Assembly: GCA_963971225.1 (NCBI GenBank)
Contig: OZ020269.1
Coordinates: 8,494,001-8,558,000, forward strand
DNA from: Melieria omissa
Taxonomy: Eukaryota > Arthropoda > Insecta > Diptera > Ulidiidae
DNA: 64,000 nucleotides
Direction: 5' to 3'
A model generated the notes under the pieces. That model did no database searches and was not told where the DNA came from. It saw only the letters and a program-made list of their open reading frames with translations. The position numbers were made by a program, and so were the translations under genes. This document shows, piece by piece, positions 11,285 to 22,195 of this stretch. The first letter of the stretch is position 1; each line of letters opens with the position of its first letter.

Positions 11285-12604
11285 TTTCAAACTCGATTGC
11301 TGCCACAAGCAATACGTGTTTGTACTTCGGTGTAACCACAAATGCAGAGTCATATCATAAGACAAAATTGACAGTTGAAAGATTGGCGATATGTCAATTA
11401 GGGAAAGAAAAAACGGCAATGGTTCACACCCCAGCCTGGTTCACAACCCAGCCCTCTCCCTTATATTTTTTCCACATGAGCTGCTGTGAACGAGCCGCTT
11501 TTGTCGTTTAGTCTTTTCGAAAATTGTACTTCAAGAAGCGAATGCAAGAGTTAAATGACAGATAACTTTTGCTGCGTGTAGTGCCATTGAATTTTCAAAT
11601 ATTCGCATACAAGAATATGTGTATATATATGTATGTGTGTGTGTGCGTGCATTTGGTGTGCTATTATCCTTTTATGCCTTTTATATTGCACCTAAGCAGG
11701 GTACAATTGTTCCCCGTTGCATTATTCGACGATTTTCACATAATTCCTGCCAAGTTTCTATTCACACAAACTCACACAAATACACACACACATATGAACA
11801 TAAGGCATTGCAACGCCAGCTGCTTCGACGTTTCGAGTGCGTTTGTAGATTTAGCAAAGCGCCACAGGACCAATTTTGCACATTTTAAACGTTGACATAA
11901 CTTAGCCAAAGCCAAAGTTATGCGTCGACATGGTTGGTGGTAATGGCAGTTGCGCGCGTTGTGTGTTGTCGCCAACACCTTAAAGTTCAAGCAGCAGCGC
12001 GTATTCTTGAAAACTGAATTTTACTTGATGCAACTTTTGCGCTTAAAATCGTTCAAATCTTTGCTATTCTATATAGCAAATATAATAGCAATTACCAAAT
12101 GTGGCTGTAATGACAGCATTGGCAACAACAGCAATAACCATAACAAGAACAAGAACAACCTGCAACTCACCCAAAAGCGCCAGCAGTCGCTGCAGGAAAT
12201 CATCGACATGTTGACTTATTGCTGGCTGTTAGTGTAATGGCGACGGGGATCTGGTTTCAAGTGTGTGTGTGTGTGTGTGTTTTTAAGTGAGTATTGGTGC
12301 ACGCTTGTGAGTGTGCAACATATCATGTTGCAAAGTGGCAATAGTAGCAAAGTTGTTGGCTTGGTAGAGGAGCAAAAAAAATGTAAACTCAACAACAACA
12401 AGAAATTGTAAATTGAAAAGGGCGGCAACACTGCTTGTCGCTTGTTTGAGCGGACAGACGTTCGGTGCCACGAATGTGTGAAAATCAAATTTACGCTTCT
12501 TTCCGGCAACGTTTTTCCTACTTACGCAGCCTTATGGCTGACAAGGGAAATTCGAGAGCGTTGCCATTTTTTCCAAATTCAAAAATAAACACCGACAAAC
12601 ATAG

Positions 12605-12608
<4 letters not shown>

Positions 12609-12644
<36 letters not shown>
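12609..12644 (+). repeat. (GT)18 microsatellite
   Basis: An uninterrupted 36-bp GT tract. It is the longest pure dinucleotide run in the left half and likely length-polymorphic. Confidence 0.95.
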
Positions 12645-12647
<3 letters not shown>

Positions 12648-14189
12648 GACACTGACACACAGACACTAACCATATTTGAGAAAAACAGCGACGACGTTGA
12701 TGGACAGACATAGCCGTAGACACACAGACAAATGCATGAAGAGACGGACGAAGGGACGAACGGATGGATGAATGAATGAACGAACGTTGAAGAAGACACA
12801 TGCGATTGCTTGCGGCTTTTGCTGTTTCTATCGCCTTGCTTGTTTTTGCTATTTTTAATGTCATTGTTGTTGTTGGTGTTGGTGATGGTGGTGCTGTCAA
12901 ACGCTTTGCTGTCAAGATTGTTGTCATTTTTCAATGCAACACTCGGCGCGTGTGTGTGCCACAAGCGTGAGCAACATTTTTCTTTTGCGTCCAACTGCCT
13001 GTCGTATCGTTGATTGTGCGTGTGCTGGGATGTTGTTGTTGTTGTTATTCATATTTTTTTTACATATTTTCCTTACACGCTGACTGTTGCTGTTGTTATT
13101 TTGGTCTCTCGTTGCCATGCTGAGCGAAATTGAATGTGATTTTGTTGTTGTTATTGTTGTTGTTATTATTTGTTGTTCCCATAAGTAACATGACATTCAC
13201 GTTAACAGTTACAGGCGCACACGGGCGAAGCGGAGCTGAGCTGGCAGTGCAGAACGACGAAGAGCAAAAATGGCGCTCGAGTGGGTGACAGCAATCATAA
13301 AGTGCACAAAAATCAGACTGCCACGTTTTTTGTTTTGCTGCGCGCCCCAACCTGACTTCAATTCACCGCAAAAAACAAAAAAATCTGAAATAATTTTTAT
13401 GTTTAAGGATGATGCGACGCATATGGAATATGAATGTGTGTGTGTGTGTGTGTGTCGCGAAGATGACTTTTAGGGATCATTTTGAAAATGTTCTGATTGC
13501 GGGATTTTTACAATTGCCGAGATTTTTAGCAAAAACTGTAGGTCATTAAGTACGAAATAAACACTGAAACACATTTTCAGTTTTGGTTTAATTCTGGTGT
13601 TCAAGTTAATTTCTAAGCATTGATGTATTCAGAGACCTGTAGTAGAATTTTATGGCGAATATTTTTGTGGTACATTTTGTCCTTAAAAAGTCCTGTTTTA
13701 CAGGAAAATTTTGGCATTTTAGAATAAAGGGTCAAATTGACCCATACAAATAGGAGCTACAGGGTTAAAATGCTCGACAAAAATGTTCTTCGTAGTATTT
13801 TACATCAAATTGCTGAACACATCATATACCTAAAATGTTAGGTTATGTGGCTTTCGTATGCCGATTCACCATAAGAATGAGCAAAAAGGGGAAAACTTTG
13901 ACCCCCTAAAAAAAAATTCAGACGTAAACTTTCAAAACGCCGATATACGTATATTTTTTTTTGGCCCCCTCTAGCAGAATCTGTTGTCAGAACCTTGTTA
14001 TTTAAAAAAAATTGATTTTGTTGTGCAGTGTTATTTAAGAACTTATTGTATCCTATAGTAGTAATTCAACTGTAGACTGAATATTTAAAAAAAATAAACA
14101 AATAAATGCTTAAGGTAGGGTGTCCAATTTCGAATGACCTCGGATGGGTTCAAAGACAATGAAATATTGTGGGCACTTTGGAGGTTTTC

Positions 14190-14435
14190 TTCCTTGCTGA
14201 ACATACTTAAAGATCATAGAGCATGGATACTTTCAGAAGCGTCACTTTTGTTTTTGAAATGTAGTTGAAATATTCTTGAAGATCGCAGTGCATTTAGAGA
14301 CATTGGGTAAAATTAGTTTTGTTCTTCACCTGCAATTGGAATAATTTATGTGCTGCATTTAACTGGCTTTGAAGGTCGCAGTGCATTGGGACCATTGCGG
14401 AAGCATCACGTTTGTTCTTCACCTGAAGTTATAGT
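14190..14435 (+). repeat. Three diverged tandem copies of a roughly 75-100-bp unit
   Basis: Units at about 14190-14270, 14271-14345 and 14360-14435 share gaaGATCGCAGTGCAT-like, GAAGC-TCAC and TTGTTCTTCACCTG segments. The second and third are clearly related; the first is weaker. Confidence 0.5.
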
Positions 14436-15184
14436 TAAGTATGTCCATTGTCTACACAGCTCTTTCTAAACTATCTGATTAGTAATTGGCTGCCTTTACC
14501 GAAGAATATCGTATTTTGGACCCAATGACAGCTATAGAGAAGCTCGTTAGAAGTCTCAATGTCGGGTACTCTTGGGTCACTTGAAGCCCACAGGGAATCT
14601 ATCATTCAACGTTTAATTGTTTTTTCACATCATAACGCATCGTTTTCAAGACAACCTTATCTCTCTATCTTATCAGTCTTCTAGCAATTTCGAAAGATTC
14701 TTAGATTTTTCGCAAGATCCCATGTTTTTCCCCCTCCATTCTGACATCTCTATCCTGAAGTAGCAGCGCGAGTTGGGGGTTGAGGTGAGCGCTGGATTAT
14801 GTCGCTGCTGGCGTAATCTAAGCCAATTTAGTTGATTTGATTTGCGCTGAGTTGGTTGTGACCGGCTAATGTCTAATGTGCTTGACTGCAGCAGATGTGA
14901 GAGAAATTTTTATGTGAACTGCATGGGGGGTGGTTTATCTAGTTGGTGAAAATTTAAATAAAACAAACACATAAGTCAGCTCAAAGTATTTAAGGATGTC
15001 GTTTCCAAGGCACTGTTTAAGTTTGTTTGAAAACACAAACAATTCGCTGGCTGTTGTTCTGCTTTATATGAAAAATTTGCTGCATTCGCTGAAGTGACTT
15101 TGCATTGAAATCAACTCCACTTGAAATTATATGAGTGAATCTATTTGAACTGAATAAGGCTGATTGTACAATAAATACAGCGAA

Positions 15185-18100
15185 ATGGGCAAAAAGAGCA
15201 AAGCCAACAAATTGGCAAAGATGTCGGAGGAGGAGCGGGCGCGCTACATGCAAATGCGCGCCGACATCGAAGAGGAGGCGCGTCGCCGCAAAGTACAACT
15301 GCTGACGCTCTTCATGAAGGTGCGCATCTAAATTATATGCAACAACAACAACAGAAAAAACAAATTGCATTGGTGCCTGTTTGCTTGCAGAACAAGTTGA
15401 AACGCGAGGATGCCTTCTGTCGGCTGAATATGGCGAAAATCAATCAGGAATGGCGTTCGATGTTGCGGCAGATGAAGGTGCAGCAGCTGCGCAAGGAAAT
15501 GCTCGAGCTGCAGCAGTACTTCAAAGAGGCGCTGGATCGCAAGGATCGCGTAATAAAGCGGCTGCTGGGCGAGTTGGATGTGGCCGAGGACATGTATGCC
15601 ACACTGCATCAATCGCAAATGGAGACTATTGGCAAACTGATCGGTGAGTGAGAGCCGAAGGTGATAGTTGGTTATCTTACTGTTGTTGTTATTGTATTGT
15701 TTAAGGCATGCAACTGCAGCGCATACAGTTCTTCAGGGATATCTACGAGTCTGACAAGGCGGTCATGTTGCACGAGTTCCAAACGGATATTGCGAGCTTT
15801 GAGCAGCTGCGAAATCGCGCACAAGAAGAGCTGGAGTGCGTCCAGTGCCAGCTGGAAGATCATTCATCGAAGATGTTTCAGGAGCGGTACGAACGGCATT
15901 TGTTGCGCCTGGACGATTTGAAAAGTGAGGTTAGTCGTAGTTAGAGGGGTGACACATGATGTATCTGGAAATATTTGGCGCATATTTTCTATGCAATATA
16001 GGTGAATTTTTTAAAGTTGAGTTGGGAGAACTAAGAACTGATACACTGGGCTGGGAAAGTAGAAGAATGGAAAGTAGTTGAATACTAAAATGGAAACAGT
16101 TCGCCCAGAGACATTTCTGTTTCAAGTGCAGTCAGTCGAACCAGCTAAACATTTGTAATTGTTTTTAGGTAAATTTTCTCTTTTACTGGTAAAATTGTCC
16201 TAAATCATGAATTTCGTAATTTCATTTGTATTTTTGTGCATCTAGTGGATTTTTCCAATCGACTTAAAAATGAATAAACATTGCGTTTTCAAGGCGCTAC
16301 ATTTTTTGTAGCATTGCGAGTGCATTTATCTACAAATTTGTGCTGTTATATACGAATTTGTAGATAATTCGGTGATTTTTCTAAAGACAAACGAATGTGA
16401 GAAAATAACATATCAACTCGCGATCATTTGGGCCTCAATTGAACATCACATTGTACTCCTGCCAGTCATCGCAGTTGGCCTTCGCGTACTCGCTCATACA
16501 TTTGATGAGCTCGCGCGAGTAGTGACACTTGTCGCGTCGCTGTTGCGACTCCAAGTACTGGAAGCACTGCTGAATGGTGTCCGTGTAGAAGTGGCGCAGC
16601 TCACGATCGCGCAGCTCTCGCGTCAGCAAATACTGCACCTTGTAGCGGTCGGGATAGTTGTCAGCGTTCAGCTGTGGAGGCGTAAAAGAGAATAGTAAAA
16701 ATGAGAGAGAGAGAGAAAGAACGAGTCTCGATTCCGACTCACCATATTCATTTCCTCAAAGAAGCAATGCACCACGCAGGCTGTGTCATAAGTGCCATTA
16801 TTATTGTTGTTGTTACTATTTTTACCACCATTGTTGTTGTTGCCGTTATTATTGTTGCCACTGTTGCCGTTGCGATTGTTGCTGCCATTTCCATTACCAT
16901 TTCCATTTGCACTGCCGCTGCCGCTGCTGCTGCTGCTGCGTCCGCCATTATTTCCGTATTCGTGGCGCGTCCGCTCGTTATTTGGCGCCGCATTGTGTGT
17001 TCTTTCCGCTGTTTGAGCCATGTGACCCGAGCGATTTGCATTTTGCTGCCGATCGCGATTGCGACGGCGCAGCATGTCCGACTCGCCACGCCCATAGTTG
17101 CCGTAATGGTAGTTGGTATTGTAATTGTTGTTGTTGTTGTCATCATCACTATCGTCCTCATAGTTGTAATTGGCGCTGCCGTATTGTGTGCCATGACCGA
17201 AGTGGCTCTGTGGCTGTTGTTGCTGCTGTTGGGGGCCATGGTAGTGGTTTTTATTGTTGTTGTTGTTGTACAAACCGGAACCAAACAGGCTGGCAGCAGA
17301 CGAGCTGGCCGAGCTGGACATTGAAGCAGAAGCGGAAGATGCGGACGCGCCGTTATTGTTCTCGCCGATCTTCCGCATGCAGCTGCGCGTGATGCGCTTC
17401 AATTCGGCCTCGGAGGGTCCATCGTCCGAGCGGCAACGCAGTGCAGCACTGCACTGCAGACAGAACAGCAAAACGACTGGCAACAGTTGTGGGCGTTGAG
17501 TGTGCGATTTCGCGCTCATGGCGATGAACGATTCGTATGTGGCAATTCTGTGCGGCACGTTGGGCTTTTTATAGCGTTTGCGATACGTGAATTGTGAATT
17601 GGTTGTCATTCAAAGTGCATGCAATCAACGCTATCAATTCTCAGCTTCAAGCTTTGGGTGACAGTTAAAATGAGCTGCGCGACAATTGAATTGTGTTGCT
17701 GCCAAGTTAAGTTGTCAACATGTAACAGATTTTTGCATTGTTAAATGATTTTGTGTCCCCGACATTATTTTTCAATAGTTTTGTTCAGATTTCTAATAAT
17801 ATATGTAAAAGTTCTGCCAAAAAAGTGTCGGGATTAAAAAAAAGACAAAATTTTTGGCGTAATATTAAATAGTTTTTGTTTTATTGGGGTCTTGAAGACA
17901 TTTGAAATAAAACTCAAATAATGTTATACCATATATGTTAAAATCTTTCTCAGTATGTGAGGCCATTTTCATAGGTGCTTCCGGTAGAAGCTTCTTCTGC
18001 ATTTATAAATTTAGCTTAAAAGCTTCAAGTGCAGGGCTGATTAAAAAAATATTGCGGAGGTTTGAAAAAGTAATTCTTTAAGATTTATAAAATACCAAAA

Positions 18101-20368
18101 ATACCTTTTAATTTGTATGTAGTTTTAAAGTCTATCCTGGTATATCGTGGGATTTCAACCCCTAAACCTCCCCCCTGAATCCGCCACTATTCAATTGGGC
18201 ATTCAAAGGCAAAGCGGGTGATTATGTCCTCGTTGGAAGGACCAGGTCTATCATGACTTTGTGAGATATGTAAATAGGAAAAGTTTGTAGTAACGTTGAC
18301 AGCTACTTTCGGCTAGTTAACCCTTTTGTTATTTTGTTGCCATATGGCAACATGACACTTTGTAGATGTCTAAACCCTCAATGGTTACAGGAATCAAATT
18401 TGTACTTGTTTGAAGTTATCATTGAGCGAAGAATCGGCGTTGAAAACAAAACAATATTAACCCATTCGCTGCCAAGGATGAGTATACTTGTCTTTGGCAG
18501 AGTGTCATGCATTGCCAAGACGAGTATACTCGTCCTACTTTAAATCTGTTATAACATTCAGGCTTTTGAATAAACAAATTTTTTGTGGCCACAAGCATAA
18601 ACGCGCAAAATATAAATGGCAATGGGAATGACTTCATGTAATTTAAGCTTGGCAGCGAATGGGTTAACAGAGAAACAACAGTTCTTTCACAGAGAAACAA
18701 CCGACCAATTCACGGTGAAAATTTATTTCACCGCGCAATATAGAATTATTACTGTAGAAATAACATTAACATTTGAAAACTATCAACAAAATGGAAGATC
18801 AGTAATGAGCTGATCAGATCTGCAATTTCATCCAACGTATTTGTTGTATTGTAGACTTCAATTTCGCTTTAAATTGTCGCTTTTATCTGTTTCATTATCG
18901 TCAAGTAAAGTCCGCACATTGTTCTTCCATAAAAGTGACTACTTCTGATGGAATTTTTCACCTCGACTCTTCAGGATAATCAAACAAATACTTATTTGAA
19001 TTTGTCAGCTACATCTCTAAATACAGTGGCGAATCCAGGGGGTTTGGGGGTTGAACCCCCCGAAATATTTGGATCGACTATAAAACTACATAAAAATTAA
19101 GAGGCATTTTATAAATATTAAAGAATTACTTTTTAAAACCCCCCGAAATATTTTTCTGAATCCGCGCCTGTCTAAATAAGTTTAAATTTACAATTCACGT
19201 TATTATGAATCCATATTTTCCAAATACCTACTCATACAATTGTTCCCCAATCTTCCCGCTTAGATGCAAATCTATATTGAAAAGATCACGCAGAGCGGCG
19301 AAGCCAAGCTGGAACGTCTGTGGCAAGAGTACCAGGATGTGCTGGCCGGCTACATGAGTCACACCGAAGGCTTCTACGCCGAGTACATGGATCTGAAGGA
19401 GCGCGACGAAGAGAGCACAGCCATCATAAGCGAACACTGCAACGAGATCGAGAAGGCCACCGATCAGTTGGCGCACCTGAAGCTGGTTTATGCGGACACT
19501 TCCGAACACAATGCGCTGAGGAGCGAACAGTTGGCCAAGATGCGAAGCGACTTGCAGAGGCAGCTGGCAGCGTTGAAGGAACGCGTGGACCAGCAGATCA
19601 AGAACGATGAGATGCGCTTCAAGGTAATGAGCGTGGCCGGCTACAAAACACTGAAGGTGAACACATTAGAATTGCATCAGTTTTAGCTTTGTATTGAAAA
19701 CGTTTTTGTGTGTTTTGCAAGGATTTGGAAAAGTGCGCGAGAAAAGGTGAGACGCTGCTGCAGTTGGCCGTTGTGTGTGGCAAATTGGAGACGGAACGCG
19801 AACGCATGCTGCCGCCATTGCCGCGTCAAATGTTTGCTGAAACGTCCACCGAGGAAGAAGCAATAGCGGAGCCGGTGCCAGCGGATATGCAGGAAGTGAG
19901 TTGCGTGTGTCGGGAGTTGTTTAATTAAAAAACAACATTTGTTTTTTATGATTGCAGTACAATTTTGGCAACTGGCTGCAGATGGAGAATTTCTGGCGGC
20001 GCGTCAACAATGCCACCGTCGATGTGACTTGCCTGAGGCAGCAGAAGAGCGCACTGGAAGCGGAGAATGTGCGCTTGAAGGCGACGCTGCAGGAGTATCT
20101 GATGCATTTGAATCTGAGCAACGGTTCCAATCTGCACATCAACGACTACCTGGCCAAGCGGCCGAGCAGCATGCGCGTGCAGCACGTCCAGCAGGTGGGG
20201 CTGGAGAGCAAGGAGAAGTGCCAGAGCGCACAGGAGCGGCGTTCGTCACTGGTGCTGCGGCCCATCACTGCGTGCATCGAGGCGAATTTCACGAATGCGG
20301 TGCGCACGGCGCAGCTGCTGCGAGGCAAACCGAAACTGGCCAAAATCGAAGCCTTTGTGCGGTGGTGA
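15185..20368 (+). CDS. DRC2: Dynein regulatory complex subunit 2 (DRC2/CCDC65), six exons, 529 aa
   Basis: Exons: 15185-15319, 15391-15643, 15706-15929, 19264-19656, 19722-19895 and 19958-20368. All junctions are GT-AG and the frame is continuous for 529 codons to TGA. The protein begins MGKKSKANKLAKMSEEERA and is almost wholly charged coiled coil. Order and content match DRC2/CCDC65: an N-terminal Lys-rich EEER segment, NKLKREDAF, QQYFKEALDRKDRVIKRL, GMQLQR and RKGETLLQLAVVCGKLETE near the C-terminal third. Length is a little above vertebrate DRC2 (about 480 aa). DRC2 is a core strut of the nexin-dynein regulatory complex, tethering outer doublets and restraining dynein in motile axonemes, so in a fly expression in testis or chordotonal neurons is expected. 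The exon 3 donor is taken at gttagt (15930) rather than the overlapping gtgagg at 15925 because only the former keeps phase with exon 4. The third intron (15930-19263) contains Obp59a on the opposite strand. I recognise the family confidently; naming follows the vertebrate and algal orthologues. Confidence 0.92.
16435..17519 (-). CDS. Obp59a: Odorant-binding protein 59a, two exons, 337 aa, nested in DRC2
   Basis: Exon 1 runs 17519-16743 (259 codons), then a 71-bp intron (gtgagt donor, ccacag acceptor, phase 0), then exon 2 at 16671-16435 ending in TGA. Residues 1-25 form a signal peptide (LLPVVLLFCLQCSA). The OBP fold follows: C1 at residue 47 (ITRSCMRKI), C2-x3-C3 in CVVHC (248-252), then in exon 2 C4 in IQQCFQY and C5-x8-C6 in CHYSRELIKC; two extra cysteines flank the core. 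Between C1 and C2, residues about 53-242 are a low-complexity Asn/Ser/Gly insert with NNNN, SSAS and GNGN runs. The sequence around DGPSEAELKRI and LLTRELRDRELRHFYTDTI is what I know from Drosophila Obp59a, a hygrosensation-linked OBP. The start at 17519 is preferred over the upstream in-frame ATG at 17609 because a TATA box lies between them. Confidence 0.95.
17567..17573 (-). promoter_or_regulatory. TATA box of Obp59a
   Basis: TATAAAA on the minus strand, 48 bp upstream of the ATG at 17519. Initiation about 30 bp downstream would give a leader of roughly 20 nt and exclude the longer in-frame start at 17609. Confidence 0.7.
17574..18031. other. Gene-free part of the DRC2 intron, upstream of Obp59a
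   Basis: Presumed 5' regulatory region of Obp59a on the minus strand. No further motif could be supported. Confidence 0.4.
18032..18189. mobile_element. hAT-type MITE copy 1 (158 bp)
   Basis: Begins CAGGGCTGATT and ends GAATCCGCCACTA, flanked by TTCAAGTG and TTCAATTG, an 8-bp target duplication with one change. Its sequence matches the copy at 19024-19170 in inverse orientation (shared AAAAAGTAATTCTTTAA core). Non-coding. Confidence 0.8.
18335..18352. repeat. 18-bp perfect palindrome
   Basis: TGTTGCCATATGGCAACA, 14 bp after a TTAACCC sequence at 18317. It could be the remnant of another TTAA element end, but no partner end was found. Confidence 0.5.
18461..18663. mobile_element. piggyBac-type MITE, 203 bp
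   Basis: Flanked by TTAA (18457-18460, 18664-18667), with a 16-bp perfect terminal repeat CCCATTCGCTGCCAAG. Inside are GATGAGTATACTTGTC and, at 18519-18534, the perfect palindrome GACGAGTATACTCGTC, each preceded by TGCCAAG. The ends resemble the larger TTAA MITE at 8627-9122 (CCCATT then GCTGCC). Confidence 0.9.
19024..19170. mobile_element. hAT-type MITE copy 2 (147 bp), inverted relative to copy 1
   Basis: Begins CAGTGGCGAATCCAGGGGG and ends TCTGAATCCGCGCCTG, flanked by a perfect 8-bp duplication TCTAAATA (19016-19023, 19171-19178). It lies less than 100 bp upstream of DRC2 exon 4. Confidence 0.93.
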
Positions 20369-22195
20369 GGTGAGAGGGTTGGAAAGCGCCAAAAGCTGTG
20401 ACCGCCAAAAGTTGACAAATTTCAACAAATTCAAACAACAATTTCATGAGTAAGCTGAACGAAAAAGAGGGAGCATGAGAGAACTTGCAATCTTGTTGCA
20501 TAGTGTAATTGATTTCAGTGTGTCGATTTAATGAAAAAATTAAATGCATTAAGTTGTGCAAAAAATATAAAAATTTTGCCACCAAAATGTGACATCTAAA
20601 TTGTTATCCTTTGCAGGTCCTTGCAATGTGTGTGTGTGTGTATGTGTTTGTGTGTGTCATAAATTTGCATCTGTCATGATTTATGGAAATAACAATTTTG
20701 CATTAAACGCGCCGCCGTCGTCGTTGTCGAAAAAGCCGCTTTGAACGTCATCGGTATGGTTGTTCTTGTTGTAATTATTGTGATTTAGGATCAAAAATTG
20801 AATATTTTGCGACAGAAAATCATAACCAACGACAGGCAACAAATCAATTTCAGCGCAACGGCAGCGACACAAACACAACAACAATGCCAACAATGTTGGC
20901 GCACTCATTGAATATTCATGTCAAACCATGAAAACCATTTGTCAAAAATCACCACTCCACAAACACAAACACACACACACACACTCACACACACACAAAC
21001 ACACACATACACTGACAGCGAAAGCATGTAAACATTTCTATTAAATAAAAATGAAAATGCTTTAGAAAATTTTTGTAAAATTATTTCAAATGACAACAAA
21101 CGCCAAATGCTGCGCGCGCGAGAGGTAGAGAGGGTTTTGGAGGGAGCGATGGTGGACACCTGCTGGATAAATATGCCTACAGACTCTCGGGCATTGTCTG
21201 GCTGGCTGTGTGTCCCATTAGCCTGTCTGTTCGTTTATAGCTGTGCGACTGTATGTGTCAAGCTGTCGCTCAGGCGTCTGACTGTCAGCCATGTTGGTGC
21301 TGCTGCCGTTATCGCGTCGACGGGAGTTGGGCAAAATTGAAAATTTCGTTTTGAAGACCGCAAACATTTCGATTTGGCTGCCATTCGTTGGAGCACCAAA
21401 TAGCACATTGGCGGTATTCACGTTCGGCTGCGAATGGGCTTGTCAAAGGAATGCTTAGCAGAAATTAATTTCCGAAAATGAACAAACTTTTGTGGACATT
21501 GTGACAACATACACTGAGAGAGCTGGGAAATTAGCTGATATTTTTTTTATTTTTAATTGGATTTTCATAATTTTAATTTTAATCTATTTAATTTTTTTTA
21601 AGAAAATAGCTGCATTTTTTTACTTTTAATTGGGTTTTCATAATTTTAATTTTTATCTATTTAATTTTTTTAAGTGATTTTAGTGGAGCTGATAGTGACA
21701 AATCTGTCAACAGTGAATTTTATTTTATTTATTAGGAAAATTATGTATTTTTTAATACCGATTGTTAAATGAATACCGCCATTGTTAAATAAGCGGCGTT
21801 AAATGCAATGCAATGCAAATTTTGACATTTTCATAATGTCATCAAAAATAATTCTGCTGAAATTTATTGCACATAATTTGCATTTGCGGTAAAGGAAATT
21901 ACAGATGTGTTCATCATGGCCGTTGATATTTTTAATGGTTCGTTTTTCATTTTGATTTTGTGTAAACAATTGAACGCTTTGCTCTTTACTTAGTTTGTTT
22001 TATTTTTGAATTTATGTTTTTATTGTTTAATTTTATTAGATGAAAAAGTAGCTGAAATATGAATTTAAACACTTTTTGATTTGAAGTGATTTATTAGACC
22101 AAAAATTAATTTAAATACGAATTTAAAAGTTGCTTAACGTTGGCCAAAAAGTGTACAATAAATTGTTTACAGAAAAAGCATTTGCATTGAAATAA
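20369..22195. other. Gene-free stretch downstream of DRC2
   Basis: The first part should hold the DRC2 3' UTR; no canonical AATAAA lies within 200 bp of the stop. It contains GT at 20636-20658, CA at 20967-21010 and a two-copy AT-rich tandem repeat at 21531-21674. No other exon supported. Confidence 0.45.
21531..21674. repeat. Tandem duplication of a roughly 72-bp AT-rich unit
   Basis: Copies at about 21531-21602 and 21607-21674 share tagctg, ttttaattgg-ttttcataa and taatctatttaattttttt with few differences, so the duplication is moderately recent. Confidence 0.75.

Larger units (their letters stand above)
9424..11461. mobile_element. TA-flanked DNA element of unassigned family, with a nested hAT MITE
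   Basis: The ends AGGGAGAGGGCTGGG and their complement, flanked by TA (9422-9423, 11462-11463), form a roughly 26-bp inverted repeat that continues into GTGTGAACC. The motif GGCTGGG-TGTGAACC recurs at about 9433 and 9629 (plus), and near 9983, 10007, 11422 and 11438 (minus), a layout suggesting repeated binding sites. No transposase frame was found. Removing the nested 1055-bp hAT MITE leaves about 975 bp. TA target use suggests the Tc1/mariner group, but the family is unproven. Confidence 0.75.
11462..15184. other. Long gene-free stretch upstream of DRC2
   Basis: No exon supported. It contains GT/CA microsatellites (about 11633-11645, 12261-12280, 12609-12644 with 18 units, 13435-13455), GTT/CAA trinucleotide runs at 12120-12150, 12860-12900 and 13030-13180, and a three-copy diverged repeat at 14190-14435. 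The last 100 bp should hold the DRC2 promoter and a short leader, but no core promoter motif stands out. Confidence 0.5.
15930..19263 (+). other. Third intron of DRC2 (3.3 kb) hosting another gene and several MITEs
   Basis: Donor gag|gttagt, acceptor cccgcttag|atg. The other introns of the gene are 62-71 bp, so this one is about fifty times larger. It holds the antisense Obp59a (16435-17519), two inverted hAT MITEs (18032-18189, 19024-19170) and one TTAA-flanked MITE (18461-18663). 15930-16434 holds only a small hairpin (16328-16366, arms around CTACAAATT). Confidence 0.85.

Noticed and set aside
12518..12994. 158-codon minus-strand frame with Thr-His repeats
   Set aside because: Runs through the GT microsatellite and CAA repeats; low complexity only.
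13762..13768. GGGTTAA considered as the right end of a TTAA MITE
   Set aside because: No matching TTAACCC end with complementary sequence upstream.
16658..17392. Long plus-strand open frame (244 codons) rich in Cys/His
   Set aside because: It is the antisense shadow of the Asn/Ser/Gly-rich insert of Obp59a; composition follows the trinucleotide repeats.
17520..17609. Upstream in-frame ATG extending Obp59a by 30 residues
   Set aside because: A TATA box lies between this ATG and the downstream one, and only the downstream start places a signal peptide at the N-terminus.
18317..18352. TTAACCC plus palindrome considered as another TTAA element
   Set aside because: No complementary right end could be found; the nearest GGGTTAA belongs to the 203-bp MITE.
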